Shown here piece by piece: positions 1-8,600 of a stretch of 27,436 nucleotides of DNA. Each line of letters opens with the position of its first letter. The stretch's first letter is position 1. The translations under genes and the position numbers were made by a program. Under the pieces are notes generated by a model. It saw only the letters and a program-made list of their open reading frames with translations. It was not told where the DNA came from and ran no database searches. The stretch comes from an uncultured Lachnobacterium sp. (GTDB lineage: Bacteria > Bacillota > Clostridia > Lachnospirales > Lachnospiraceae), in NCBI GenBank assembly GCA_945971355.1, contig CAMFPD010000009.1, positions 1-27,436 of the forward strand, written 5' to 3'.

Positions 1-117
1 GAGCCGCGGAACTGTTGTAATTTTGTTTCTCGGAAATATATGTCTTTATTTTTTGATTATGTAATACTAAAGAGGGCAGCCCTCGAAAGAACCACCCCCA
101 AGATTGAAATAAACTAA
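1..117 (+). other. possible 3' tail of an unidentified ORF, with a small hairpin
   Basis: One plus-strand frame is open from the window edge to a TAA at 115-117 (38 codons). I do not recognise the peptide, and an open frame of this length can occur by chance. A small GC-rich inverted repeat (GAGGG/CCCTC with a 3-nt loop, 73-85) sits inside it. On the minus strand this repeat is followed by a short T-rich run, so it may instead be a weak terminator for the regulator gene that ends at 126. Confidence 0.2.
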
Positions 118-125
118 GTAGATAT

Positions 126-1520
126 TTATGAGAGGCATGCATAAATTTGTTCGCAGGCATCCCGTAATATATCCTCATTCAGATTTGAATAATTGATGAT
201 ATACAAATGCTCTTTTGCTTTTCCGTCTCTCAGATAATATTCAGACAGAGATTTTATCTTTACTCCTTTCTCTTTAAGCTTTTTCCCAAGCTCTCTATCC
301 GGTATTTGTGTATCCAGCTTTATAATAAAATGCAATCCTGAATCATTTTCTATTATCTCGCATCTTTTTCCCAGACTGCTCTCCTTAATTATATCCATTA
401 CTCTGCCATGCTTTCGTGAATAATATAACCGCATTCGATTAATATGCTTCTCGAAGTATCCATTTAATATGAAGCTTGCCAATGTATACTGCTCGAAATT
501 AGATACTGTACATGACAAAAAGGATAGTTTTTCATACAGTCTGTTTGCTAAATGCATTGGCAACACCATATAACTCATTCGTATCGTTGGAGTAAGTGAT
601 TTTGAAAAGGTATTCATATATATTACTTTTTCACAAGCATCTATACTAAACAATGTTGATATTGGTTTTCCGTTACGTCGAAATTCGCTATCGTAATCAT
701 CCTCTATTATGTATCTGCTCTCCTCTTCATTTGCCCATGCCAGCATCTCATATCTCCTGCTTACCGGCATTGTTATTCCTGTCGGAAAATGATGATTAGG
801 ACAAATATGTGCTACCTGTGCTTCTGATTCTGTCAGTCCTTCTATTGTCAAACCATTATCATCTATATTGGCATATACGGGACTAACTCCATATTGTCTA
901 TAAATATCCACCAGTTTTTTATATCCTGGATTTTCTATAGCATATATTTTATCGTTTCCAAGCAGTTGGACAAGCACACCATACAAATACTCTGTTCCAG
1001 CTCCCACAACAATCTGATTTGGATCAATTAACATCCCTCTAAATGACTTGAGATGCTCTGCTATTGCAGTTCTTAACTCCAGCACTCCAGCCATAGGAGA
1101 TTTTTTCATCAAATCATCTTTTCTGGTGGATATAACCTCCCTGGTAAGCTTTGCCCAGATAGAAAAAGGAAAATTATCCGGATTCATCTGATTACTTGCC
1201 ATATCATAACCATAATGCTTTTCTTTTGGAAATTTAATGTCAAGTTCTATCTTACTGTCTTTTGGCAACACATTTATACCGCTGATATCAGACACATAAT
1301 ATCCCTTTTTTTGAATAGCATAAATATACCCTTCACTTGCCAACTGGTCATACGCATTTTGAATCGTAATGGTACTAACGCCATTATTACGTGCAAAACT
1401 TCTCTTGGATGGAAGTTTATCTCCCGGTTTAATAATTCCAGCTATAATGTCGCTTTTTATACAATTGTACACATGTTCGTACAGTGTCCCTTCGATATTT
1501 TCAAAATTGTAGGTAAGCAA
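126..1520 (-). CDS. pdxR: MocR/GntR-family regulator with aminotransferase-like domain, PdxR-like
   Basis: This is a 464-aa transcription factor of the MocR type. An N-terminal GntR winged helix (about residues 10-76, with the motif PGDKLPSKR at 32-40) is joined to a fold-type I aminotransferase-like domain (about 100-460). The PLP-binding lysine is most likely K307 in NTFSKSL, and D275 in EDDYD fits the residue that pairs with the PLP ring nitrogen. Such proteins sense PLP, and those divergent from pdxST usually activate PLP synthesis. The gene is divergent from pdxS with about 100 bp between them, so the role is inferred from fold plus context. The start is a TTG codon preceded by GAAGGGA. 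A downstream Met would cut the winged helix, so TTG is preferred. Confidence 0.85.
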   Translation of the reverse strand: MLTYNFENIEGTLYEHVYNCIKSDIIAGIIKPGDKLPSKRSFARNNGVSTITIQNAYDQLASEGYIYAIQKKGYYVSDISGINVLPKDSKIELDIKFPKEKHYGYDMASNQMNPDNFPFSIWAKLTREVISTRKDDLMKKSPMAGVLELRTAIAEHLKSFRGMLIDPNQIVVGAGTEYLYGVLVQLLGNDKIYAIENPGYKKLVDIYRQYGVSPVYANIDDNGLTIEGLTESEAQVAHICPNHHFPTGITMPVSRRYEMLAWANEEESRYIIEDDYDSEFRRNGKPISTLFSIDACEKVIYMNTFSKSLTPTIRMSYMVLPMHLANRLYEKLSFLSCTVSNFEQYTLASFILNGYFEKHINRMRLYYSRKHGRVMDIIKESSLGKRCEIIENDSGLHFIIKLDTQIPDRELGKKLKEKGVKIKSLSEYYLRDGKAKEHLYIINYSNLNEDILRDACEQIYACLS

Positions 1521-1535
1521 TTAAATCCCTTCAAT

Positions 1536-1580
1536 CTGGTATCAAACATTAATTTGTTTTGAGTATTTTTTTATAACCAG
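1536..1580. promoter_or_regulatory. inverted repeat in the pdxR-pdxS intergenic region, candidate PdxR site
   Basis: CTGGTATC at 1536-1543 faces ATAACCAG at 1573-1580. They share a 5-6 bp inverted core (CTGGT/ACCAG) with centres about 37 bp apart. MocR regulators of vitamin B6 genes bind paired repeats in divergent promoter regions, so this is a reasonable operator candidate. The arms are short and AT-rich surroundings make chance matches easy. Possible pdxS promoter elements overlap the region: TTGAGT at 1559-1564 and TATTAT at 1584-1589, with an over-long 19-nt spacer. Confidence 0.3.
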
Positions 1581-1611
1581 TTTTATTATATTATTGCCAC
1601 AGACAAAAAAC

Positions 1612-1618
1612 AAGGAGG
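1612..1618 (+). promoter_or_regulatory. pdxS ribosome binding site (decides start)
   Basis: AAGGAGG lies 8 nt before ATG 1627. It supports that codon over the in-frame TTG at 1594, which has no comparable site. Confidence 0.85.
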
Positions 1619-1626
1619 AGTTAATA

Positions 1627-2502
1627 ATGTCACAGACACAGATTGAGCTTAACAGAGGATTAGCCCAGATGCTTAAGGGTGGAGTAATTATGGACGTAAC
1701 AACACCTGAGCAGGCAAAGATTGCAGAGGAGGCTGGTGCTTGCGCAGTTATGGCACTTGAGAGAATCCCAGCTGACATCAGAGCCGCAGGCGGTGTATCA
1801 CGAATGAGCGATCCAAAGATGATAAAAGGAATACAGGAAGCTGTCAGCATTCCAGTTATGGCAAAGTGCAGAATCGGACATTTTGCAGAAGCACAGATTT
1901 TACAAGCTATAGAAATTGATTACATAGATGAGTCAGAAGTACTCTCGCCAGCAGATGATGTATATCATATTAATAAAAACGATTTCAAGGTACCATTCGT
2001 ATGTGGAGCCAGAGATTTAGGCGAGGCACTCAGAAGAATCAACGAAGGGGCAACTATGATTAGAACAAAAGGCGAGCCAGGTACAGGTGATATTGTACAG
2101 GCTGTCCGTCACATGAGAAAAATGAATTCTGAGATTAGAAAAATTGTTTCTATGCGAGAGGATGAGCTTTTCGAGGCAGCTAAACAGCTACAGGTTCCTT
2201 ATGACCTGGTTTTATATGTTCATGAAAATGGTAAGCTTCCTGTTGTTAATTTTGCCGCAGGTGGTGTAGCAACTCCAGCCGACGCAGCACTTATGATGCA
2301 GCTTGGTGCAGAAGGTGTATTCGTAGGTTCTGGAATTTTCAAGTCAGGGGATCCAGCAAAACGTGCTGCAGCAATTGTTAAAGCAGTAACAAATTACACT
2401 GACGCTAAGCTCATCGCTGAATTATCAGAAGACTTAGGGGAAGCTATGGTTGGTATCAATGAAAATGAAATAAAAATTATCATGGAAGAAAGAGGTCAGT
2501 AA
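1627..2502 (+). CDS. pdxS: pyridoxal 5'-phosphate synthase, synthase subunit PdxS
   Basis: PdxS condenses ribose 5-phosphate, glyceraldehyde 3-phosphate and ammonia into PLP in the DXP-independent pathway. It forms a dodecamer that is fed ammonia by PdxT in the cytoplasm. The protein is 291 aa, the normal family length, and is one TIM-barrel domain. Residues expected for catalysis are visible: D23 (GGVIMDV), the first Schiff-base lysine K80 (PVMAKCRIGH) and the second lysine K148 (RTKGEPGTGD). The C-terminal phosphate-binding part (AAGGVATPADAALMMQLGAEG, GVFVGSGIF) is intact. pdxT follows 1 nt after the stop, so the two are cotranscribed. The start at 1627 is set by its ribosome binding site and by family length. 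An upstream in-frame TTG at 1594 would add 11 residues. Confidence 0.98.
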   Translation: MSQTQIELNRGLAQMLKGGVIMDVTTPEQAKIAEEAGACAVMALERIPADIRAAGGVSRMSDPKMIKGIQEAVSIPVMAKCRIGHFAEAQILQAIEIDYIDESEVLSPADDVYHINKNDFKVPFVCGARDLGEALRRINEGATMIRTKGEPGTGDIVQAVRHMRKMNSEIRKIVSMREDELFEAAKQLQVPYDLVLYVHENGKLPVVNFAAGGVATPADAALMMQLGAEGVFVGSGIFKSGDPAKRAAAIVKAVTNYTDAKLIAELSEDLGEAMVGINENEIKIIMEERGQ

Positions 2503-2503
2503 A

Positions 2504-3064
2504 ATGAAAATTGGTATCCTAGCTGTCCAGGGTGCTTTTATAGAACATAAAATGATGCTTGAAAAGCTGGGCTGCGAATGCATTGAATTGAGAAAAAAAA
2601 GTGATATTTGCCATATTGACGGATTAGTTCTGCCAGGTGGAGAAAGTACAGTTCAGGGCAAACTATTAAAGGAGCTTGATATGCTTACTCCACTAAAGGA
2701 CATGATTAATAATGGACTTCCAACTCTCGCCACCTGTGCAGGATTGATTCTTCTTGCCGAGCAAATTAGCAACGATGAAAATGTGTACTTTGGCACTCTG
2801 CCAGTAACCGTTGAGCGAAATGCTTATGGGCGTCAGCTCGGAAGCTTTCAAAAAAAAGCATCCTTTAAGGATATTGGAGACTTTGATATGACATTTATCA
2901 GAGCTCCATACATAAAGGATGCAAAAAACACAACAGTCCTTGCCACAATAGATGGGCGAACTGTAGCTGTACAATACAAAAATCAGATAGGTCTGGCATT
3001 TCATCCTGAGTTGGGAAATGACACCAGAATACACGAAAAATTTTTGCAGCTAATTCAAAATTAA
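2504..3064 (+). CDS. pdxT: pyridoxal 5'-phosphate synthase, glutaminase subunit PdxT
   Basis: PdxT hydrolyses glutamine and passes ammonia to PdxS. The 186-aa class I glutamine amidotransferase has the usual family length. The visible motifs are LPGGEST (residues 43-49), the nucleophile C78 in ATCAGLILLA, RNAYGRQ (105-111), and the H167/E169 pair in FHPEL, so the catalytic triad is complete. The ATG lies 1 nt after the pdxS stop, and its ribosome binding site (AAGAAAGAGG) is within the last codons of pdxS. This arrangement fits translational coupling and 1:1 expression of the two subunits. The gene converges on the PAP2 phosphatase gene. No strong terminator is visible in the 52-bp gap. Confidence 0.98.
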   Translation: MKIGILAVQGAFIEHKMMLEKLGCECIELRKKSDICHIDGLVLPGGESTVQGKLLKELDMLTPLKDMINNGLPTLATCAGLILLAEQISNDENVYFGTLPVTVERNAYGRQLGSFQKKASFKDIGDFDMTFIRAPYIKDAKNTTVLATIDGRTVAVQYKNQIGLAFHPELGNDTRIHEKFLQLIQN

Positions 3065-3116
3065 TTTTAAACCAAAATAGCACGTACAATATTAACTTAA
3101 ATACAAATGACTTATA

Positions 3117-3665
3117 CTATTTAGAAGGAGATATGTTTTTCCATACTCTCTTTCTAAATACGAAGTTCACAAAGACTGCTGACATTATTCCAATGACGAT
3201 ACCAGCAAGCACATCTGTTGGCCAGTGCATAAAATTGTACATTCTTGAAAAGGCAATGGCCGCTGCCAAAATCAAAGCCGGAATACCCACTCTCTTATCC
3301 ATATACATTAATGACAATGCTCCGGTTATTCCATTCATCGTATGTCCAGAAGGAAAAGAAGAATCAAAAGGAATCTTCACCGTAAGCTGATACATATCAA
3401 CAAACACCTGACATGGTCTTGTTCTGTCAAATATATTCTTGAGAATCAAATTACCCACAACAAATGTCAAAGCCATTGCTACAAGCATCTGCAAACCATA
3501 CTTTCTACATTTTTTAGGTATCAAAAGCAGTAACCCTATTGTAATCCAAAAAATTCCTGCGTTTCCCAGGTCAGACAAAAATGCCATTATATTGTCAAGA
3601 ACAGGCCCCCTGATTCCCTGAAGCGCATCTAAAAACTGGATTTCCCAATCCATATACCATGTCAT
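3117..3665 (-). CDS. PAP2-family membrane phosphatase
   Basis: This is a 182-aa polytopic membrane phosphatase of the PAP2 (type 2 phosphatidic acid phosphatase) superfamily. All three signature motifs are present: KX6RP as K76...R83-P84, the PSGH motif at 105-108, and SRX5HX3D as S140-R141...H147...D151. About five hydrophobic segments are visible. Family members dephosphorylate undecaprenyl pyrophosphate, phosphatidylglycerol phosphate or phosphatidic acid on the outer membrane face. The substrate cannot be decided from sequence alone. BcrC-like undecaprenyl-pyrophosphate phosphatase activity is one plausible option for a cell of this type. It is the last gene of the addBA operon: its ATG lies 3 nt beyond the upstream stop codon, with GGAGGA reaching back into the prolyl isomerase gene. 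Confidence 0.92.
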   Translation of the reverse strand: MTWYMDWEIQFLDALQGIRGPVLDNIMAFLSDLGNAGIFWITIGLLLLIPKKCRKYGLQMLVAMALTFVVGNLILKNIFDRTRPCQVFVDMYQLTVKIPFDSSFPSGHTMNGITGALSLMYMDKRVGIPALILAAAIAFSRMYNFMHWPTDVLAGIVIGIMSAVFVNFVFRKRVWKNISPSK

Positions 3666-3668
3666 ATA

Positions 3669-4667
3669 TTAATTTTCCTCCACAAAAAAGTTATCATACA
3701 CTTTAAAGAATGAATCTGTTTCCAGACCTTCCTCTCCTACCAGTGTAACAGATTCCCACAAATCCTTATTGAGCTCAAAGCTTGCACTTTCCACAAAGCT
3801 GTCATACACATCATAAAACTTCTCTTTTTCTCTCTTTTCGAGAATTGTAACTTTGTTTTCCTCAGTTAACTCTTCTTCAAACTTGTCAATGCACTTTATG
3901 AAATAGTAATTTCCATCAGACGCCTGGATTTTTCCTGAAATCTCATCATTTTCCAAATTAAAGGCAACCTTTTCCACCTCTTCCGGATATGTATCTCTTG
4001 CAATATGTGTTTCCAGCTCACTCGCCTCATTATATGTTCCAGCCAGAGATGCAAAATCATTTCCAGCATTTAACGCAGCCTCAACCTCAACTGCAATTGA
4101 CTCTTCTGAGACTATTATCTGCTGAATTTTCATCACTCTCGCTTCATCATCGCTAACCTCTTCGTCAACGCCGATGGTCAGTGAATTATATAATTTATTT
4201 GCAAGAGCATACTTTTCGTAAACCTGCTTGAGCTCGATCTGTGAAATACCAGTAAAACGCTTTTCCTCTTCTGTAAGAGATTGATAATACTCCTTTGAAG
4301 CCTCCTCTGCTAAGGCTTTTTCCTCCTCAGTCAGTTCAATTCCCTGTTCTGTCGCCAATAAGGACATACAAGTTATTCTTGTAAGCTCATCTATGGTAAC
4401 ATCCTTAACATAATCATCCAAGGATTCGTCTCCAAAATCATAATTCCAAAGATTTACTCCGTACTCATTGCCATATAGATTTTTGTAATTACATAAATAT
4501 AATTTAGCTTCCTTAATACTGCACTTTGTATCATTAACAGCAAACGCAACATGTTTATTTGTATGCTTAATATCAAAAGTTATTTCTGTGTTTCCTATTT
4601 CACAACCTGTCAGCATAGTAGCAGTAAGAAGAACTGCTGCACTCCTGATAATTGTTCTCTTTTTCAA
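3669..4667 (-). CDS. lipoprotein parvulin-type peptidylprolyl isomerase (PrsA/SurA-like)
   Basis: This is a 332-aa exported lipoprotein. A positively charged N-terminus and hydrophobic stretch end in the lipobox LTGC with C22 as the lipidated residue. An N-terminal helical chaperone-like region (about 45-165, highly acidic) is followed by a PpiC-like segment (about 178-262) containing KIQQIIV, a region resembling DFASLAGTYNEAS, and a YYFIKCIDK strand. The domain is divergent: the usual glycine-rich G-x-L-G loop and final catalytic His region are not clear, so isomerase activity is uncertain and a chaperone role is possible. PrsA proteins fold secreted proteins outside the membrane. The start is TTG with GAAGGGA about 8 nt upstream. 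An ATG start would lose the signal peptide. The gene is packed between the 87-aa protein gene and the PAP2 gene. Confidence 0.8.
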   Translation of the reverse strand: MKKRTIIRSAAVLLTATMLTGCEIGNTEITFDIKHTNKHVAFAVNDTKCSIKEAKLYLCNYKNLYGNEYGVNLWNYDFGDESLDDYVKDVTIDELTRITCMSLLATEQGIELTEEEKALAEEASKEYYQSLTEEEKRFTGISQIELKQVYEKYALANKLYNSLTIGVDEEVSDDEARVMKIQQIIVSEESIAVEVEAALNAGNDFASLAGTYNEASELETHIARDTYPEEVEKVAFNLENDEISGKIQASDGNYYFIKCIDKFEEELTEENKVTILEKREKEKFYDVYDSFVESASFELNKDLWESVTLVGEEGLETDSFFKVYDNFFVEEN

Positions 4668-4689
4668 TGTTGTATTCCCTTCTGATTTC

Positions 4690-4953
4690 CTATCCTTCTA
4701 CAATAAGAAATCTTCCACTTGGAAGTGAAAACACTTCACTTTGTTCAAGTAATTCATCGTCTGACATACCAGCGATATCTGTTCCTGCTTCATCAAAATA
4801 ATCTCTAACTTCCTTGAGATTTTTGCACACTACTGCCATACAATCCTCAAGAAATTCCTCAGCTGTCTCCAGCGAATCTGCAACCTCCTCTGAAAAAAGC
4901 TGAGTCTGCTTCTCCAAAAATGTGTTTAATACTTCCTCATCATATTCGTACAT
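4690..4953 (-). CDS. small acidic protein of unknown function
   Basis: I do not recognise the function. The protein is 87 aa, strongly acidic, with no membrane segment, signal peptide or catalytic motif that I can name. It looks helical, with repeated Glu/Leu patterns (FLEKQTQLF, SLETAEEFLEDCM, LKEVRDYFDEAG), and ends in a short strand-like tail (GRFLIVEG). The start at 4953 is chosen because GGAGGTG lies 5 nt upstream. An in-frame ATG at 4968 overlaps that site and has none of its own. The gene sits between maf and the prolyl isomerase in the same direction with short gaps, so it is probably cotranscribed with addBA. Similar small Lachnospiraceae proteins may carry automatic names such as glyoxalase, but nothing here supports that activity. 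Confidence 0.8.
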   Translation of the reverse strand: MYEYDEEVLNTFLEKQTQLFSEEVADSLETAEEFLEDCMAVVCKNLKEVRDYFDEAGTDIAGMSDDELLEQSEVFSLPSGRFLIVEG

Positions 4954-4957
4954 ATCG

Positions 4958-4964
4958 CACCTCC
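4958..4964 (-). promoter_or_regulatory. ribosome binding site for the 87-aa protein (decides start)
   Basis: GGAGGTG on the minus strand lies 5 nt before ATG 4953. It rules against the upstream in-frame ATG at 4968, which would place the site inside the coding region. Confidence 0.8.
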
Positions 4965-5019
4965 GCATATTTCAAAATTAATCACGGCAAATAACTGTCT
5001 GCCAAAGAATATAATAATT

Positions 5020-5646
5020 CTACCATAAATATATATCTATTCCAAGGGAAATAAGCTCTTGATATAGTCTTGCAACAGGCAAGCCCACAACATTATTGTA
5101 GTCGCCTTTTATCTCTCTGATATGAATTGCACACTTACCCTGTATCGCGTAAGAACCGGCTTTGTCAGCGCTCTCACCAGTTGCAATGTAATCCCTTATC
5201 TGCTTATCAGACATAGGATACATCACCACATCTGTCTTCTCATGAAATGTTATTTTTCCCGCTCTCCCGTTTTTGTCTATAAGCACAACTGTAACACCTG
5301 TATACACACTGTGAGTATTACCCGAAAGCAATGACAGCATTCTTCTGGCATCCTCCTCATCCTTAGGTTTTCCCAAAATCTGATTTTCATATGCAACCAC
5401 AGTATCTGCACCAATAACCATAATATCTGTTGGGGTTGTGATATCTCTGTGTTCACTGTCATACTGAGTGATGAGTTCAGCTATCTCCATTGCCTTCTGG
5501 CTTGAAAGCTCCTCCACCACCTCAGACGGAATAGTTTTTGTTATAATTTCCTCCCCCTTTGCAGGGCATATTTCAAATTCAACACCTATCTGCTCCAACA
5601 ATTCTTTTCTTCTTGGAGAGGCAGACGCAAGAATTATTCTACTCAA
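5020..5646 (-). CDS. maf: Maf-family nucleotide pyrophosphatase
   Basis: This 208-aa cytoplasmic enzyme belongs to the Maf/HAM1-like superfamily, which hydrolyses modified or canonical nucleoside triphosphates to monophosphates. The signature N-terminus SASPRRKELL (8-17) is present, followed by the metal-binding GADTVV (D81), LGKPKD (91-96) and the C-terminal AGSYAIQGK and GDYNNVVGLP segments. Length is near the family norm, with a slightly long loop before residue 75. Whether it acts on dTTP/UTP or m7GTP was not determined. The start is TTG at 5644-5646, overlapping the end of addA by 8 nt. A strong AGGAGGT (5655-5661) lies 8 nt upstream inside addA, which supports this non-ATG start and translational coupling. 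Confidence 0.93.
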   Translation of the reverse strand: MSRIILASASPRRKELLEQIGVEFEICPAKGEEIITKTIPSEVVEELSSQKAMEIAELITQYDSEHRDITTPTDIMVIGADTVVAYENQILGKPKDEEDARRMLSLLSGNTHSVYTGVTVVLIDKNGRAGKITFHEKTDVVMYPMSDKQIRDYIATGESADKAGSYAIQGKCAIHIREIKGDYNNVVGLPVARLYQELISLGIDIYLW

Positions 5647-8600
5647 TTTCTATTACCTCCTGTAAACAGAATGAATAAATAAGCTTTTTGCTTTTTTCAA
5701 CTGAAAAAATCTTTGTCAGTGCATCACCATATATATCAAGCTGAGTCTTATATCTCATGATAAGTTCCTCTGCACTGTCCACCTTATCTGTCTTATAATC
5801 GAGAACCGTCACCTCATTATTTTCAAGCCAGAAAACATCAATTATTCCCTGAAGTAAAGCACCTTCATAATCCATAACAAAAGGCTTTTCCTTGAAAAGT
5901 AATTCTTCCTTATCCGCCCTTGCCATACTGAGTGCTACATCACTTTCTATAAACTTGCATATCATGGTTGGAATTATAAGCTTATGCATTTCCTCATCTA
6001 TAAGCTTTGATGAGAGCATTCTGCCTATTTCCTTATCCACAAATTCTTTTGCTGCTATATCAGTAACCAGATTTTCTGAATCTTTTCCCAAGTCCAGTAT
6101 CATCTTAAAATCAATACACTCCATCACTCTGTGAATGGCAGTACCGCGAAGAGCTCCTCTATTAACCTTGGAATTGCTTGTCTCCTCCGAAATAAAATCA
6201 GGTATATAGTGCTCTCTCTTTTCCTGTAAAAAATCAGGCTTTTGTGCCTCACCTTTCTCATAATCATAGTTTTGGAGCATAGAATCATGCTTTAACTCTG
6301 ACACAGAATATTTGCTTTTCTTGTTTGCCTCAGATTTATATGCATATTCAAAATCAAACTGCAAAGATAGACTATCCGTAAGCTTTGAATCGGCAGACTC
6401 TATGTTTTTCACCAGCTCTTCCCTCTTGATATCAAGAGTTGCAAGTTCTTCGGCTTCCCTTACCGCAAGACTTAATCCACTTTCAAGGCTGATATCATAT
6501 TTATCAGGATATGATAACACAGCTGGTAATATCCAATCCAAATAAGTCTGAGCCTGGCTTCTCTGAATGAAGGATATTGGCTCCATTGGTTTGACATTAG
6601 CTGTATACTTGCCTAATGTTTTTCCATAATCCTTTACTGTTCCTGTAAGTATTATTTTTTCCTTTGCTCTGGTAAGTGCAACATACAATACCCTTAATTC
6701 TTCACCCAGATTTTCATATTTAATATTCCTTGCAATCTCGGATCTAATCATGGTATTCTGCTTTGTTTTTGCCCGTGGTTTTTTTATCATTTCGGTGATT
6801 CCAAGACCATATCTTGAATGAAGCACCAACGCTTCCTGAGATTCCTTCTGATTTATTTTCTTACCAAGGCCACTGACAAATACTATTGGAAATTCAAGAC
6901 CTTTACTCTTATGTATTGTCATAATTCTGACAACATCATCATTCTCAGAGATTGTTTCGGCCTCTCCGAAATCCACCTCATATTTTTGCAATGTCTCTAT
7001 ATATTTCACAAAATGAAATAACCCTTTGTAGCTGGTACTCTCATAATTAATCGCCATCTCAAGAAGCATATCAAGATTTTGCTTTCTACGTTTTCCTGAC
7101 GGCATTGCGACCACGTAATCTCCAAAGCCTGTCATATCCAATATAAGCTGTATCACAGAATGGATTGGAGTGTCACTGACCGCTTCTCGCAGTCTGCCAT
7201 ACACTCTTGCAAATCTTATGAACTCCACACCGTATATAGATTCTATATTTTCCACGCTGTCAGTGTTCTGTTCATTTTGTGTTTTGCCACCACACAAATA
7301 ATCATCTGTGTATTCTTTTTCATTTATGATATTCATAAGCCTCACAACAGCTTTGGAAAAAGATAACCCTTTATTCTCCACCTTAATCTGCGCAAGCTCC
7401 TCGTCATCCATTCCAACAATAGGACTTTTAAGCACTGCTGCCATAGGAATATCCTGATATGGGTTATCCAGAATCTTTAGCATCGCAAGTACTATCTGCA
7501 CCTCATATGCAGAAAAATACCCCATCTGGGAAGTAATATGTGCAGGAACACCGCAAGACTTCAATACGTCTGCAAATTCAGCCCCCCAGGCAGACAGGCT
7601 TCTTGACAATATAACAATATCAGAATATCTTGCTGGGCGAAGCTCTCCTGTCTCCTTATCAGTAACCTGACCACTTTCAACAAGCTTTTGAATCCTTTTT
7701 GCAACCATCAGCGCCTCTATACGAACCGCCTTGCCCTCTTCCTCCTGAAGAACATCTGAAACGTCATCATCCTTTAAATCAACGAGCATTATCTCCGGCT
7801 CGTTTCCTGCTGCTTCTGTATAATCAGCACCACAGTACAGAGCTGCCTCTTCGTCATATGATACCCTGCCCAAGTCTGGTGACATAATTTTGTAAAAGAT
7901 ATCATTTGAAAAATCAATAACCTCTCTTCTGCTTCTGAAATTTTTATGTAAATCTATTCTTTGATTTACACTTTCTTCCATATCAAAACAGTCATACTTT
8001 TCCATGAATAATTCTGGTTTAGCCTGTCTAAAGCGATAGATACTCTGCTTGACATCTCCCACCATAAACATGTTATTCTGCCCCATATCACACCTTGATA
8101 TGGCAGTCATAATATCTTCCTGAACCTGATTGCTGTCCTGATACTCATCAATCATTATCTCTTCAAAATGATTGGAAAATTGCCTTGCGATTTCGCTTTT
8201 CTCCATTGTTTCTTCATTCACCAGTATCTTAAGTGCAAAATGCTCTATGTCACTGAATGTGGCAATTCTCTTCTCTCTTTTTCTCTTGTCCATCAGATGA
8301 TTGAATTCCAAAGCCAGTCTCACAAGCTCATCCACAATAGGGGCCATTCTCTTTATCTGTTCAACATTTTCTGCAATATCCACAGTAAAATAAGTGGATA
8401 TAATAGAATTGATTCCATCCTTCACCCCATTACGACCACTCTTCACAGCTTCCTTTACTGCCTCATCCCCATCAAATCCTCGTATGGCCGCTATTGCAGG
8501 AAGCTTAAAGTTGTCAAAAAACTTCTTAAAACCACTAAAGTCTTCGATATCATCAATTGGTGCTAAGAGTTCCAGATCCATAGCTATAGTTCCTGCATAC

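Noticed and set aside
1215..1562. Plus-strand open frame inside the regulator gene
   Set aside because: It is antisense to the aminotransferase and HTH coding sequence, with no ribosome binding site and no recognisable domain.
1594..1626. Longer PdxS starting at TTG 1594
   Set aside because: The ATG at 1627 has a strong ribosome binding site and gives normal family length. The extension has neither.
1542..1850. Minus-strand open frame over the pdxR-pdxS gap and the start of pdxS
   Set aside because: It is antisense to a well-supported conserved gene, and its peptide has no recognisable feature.
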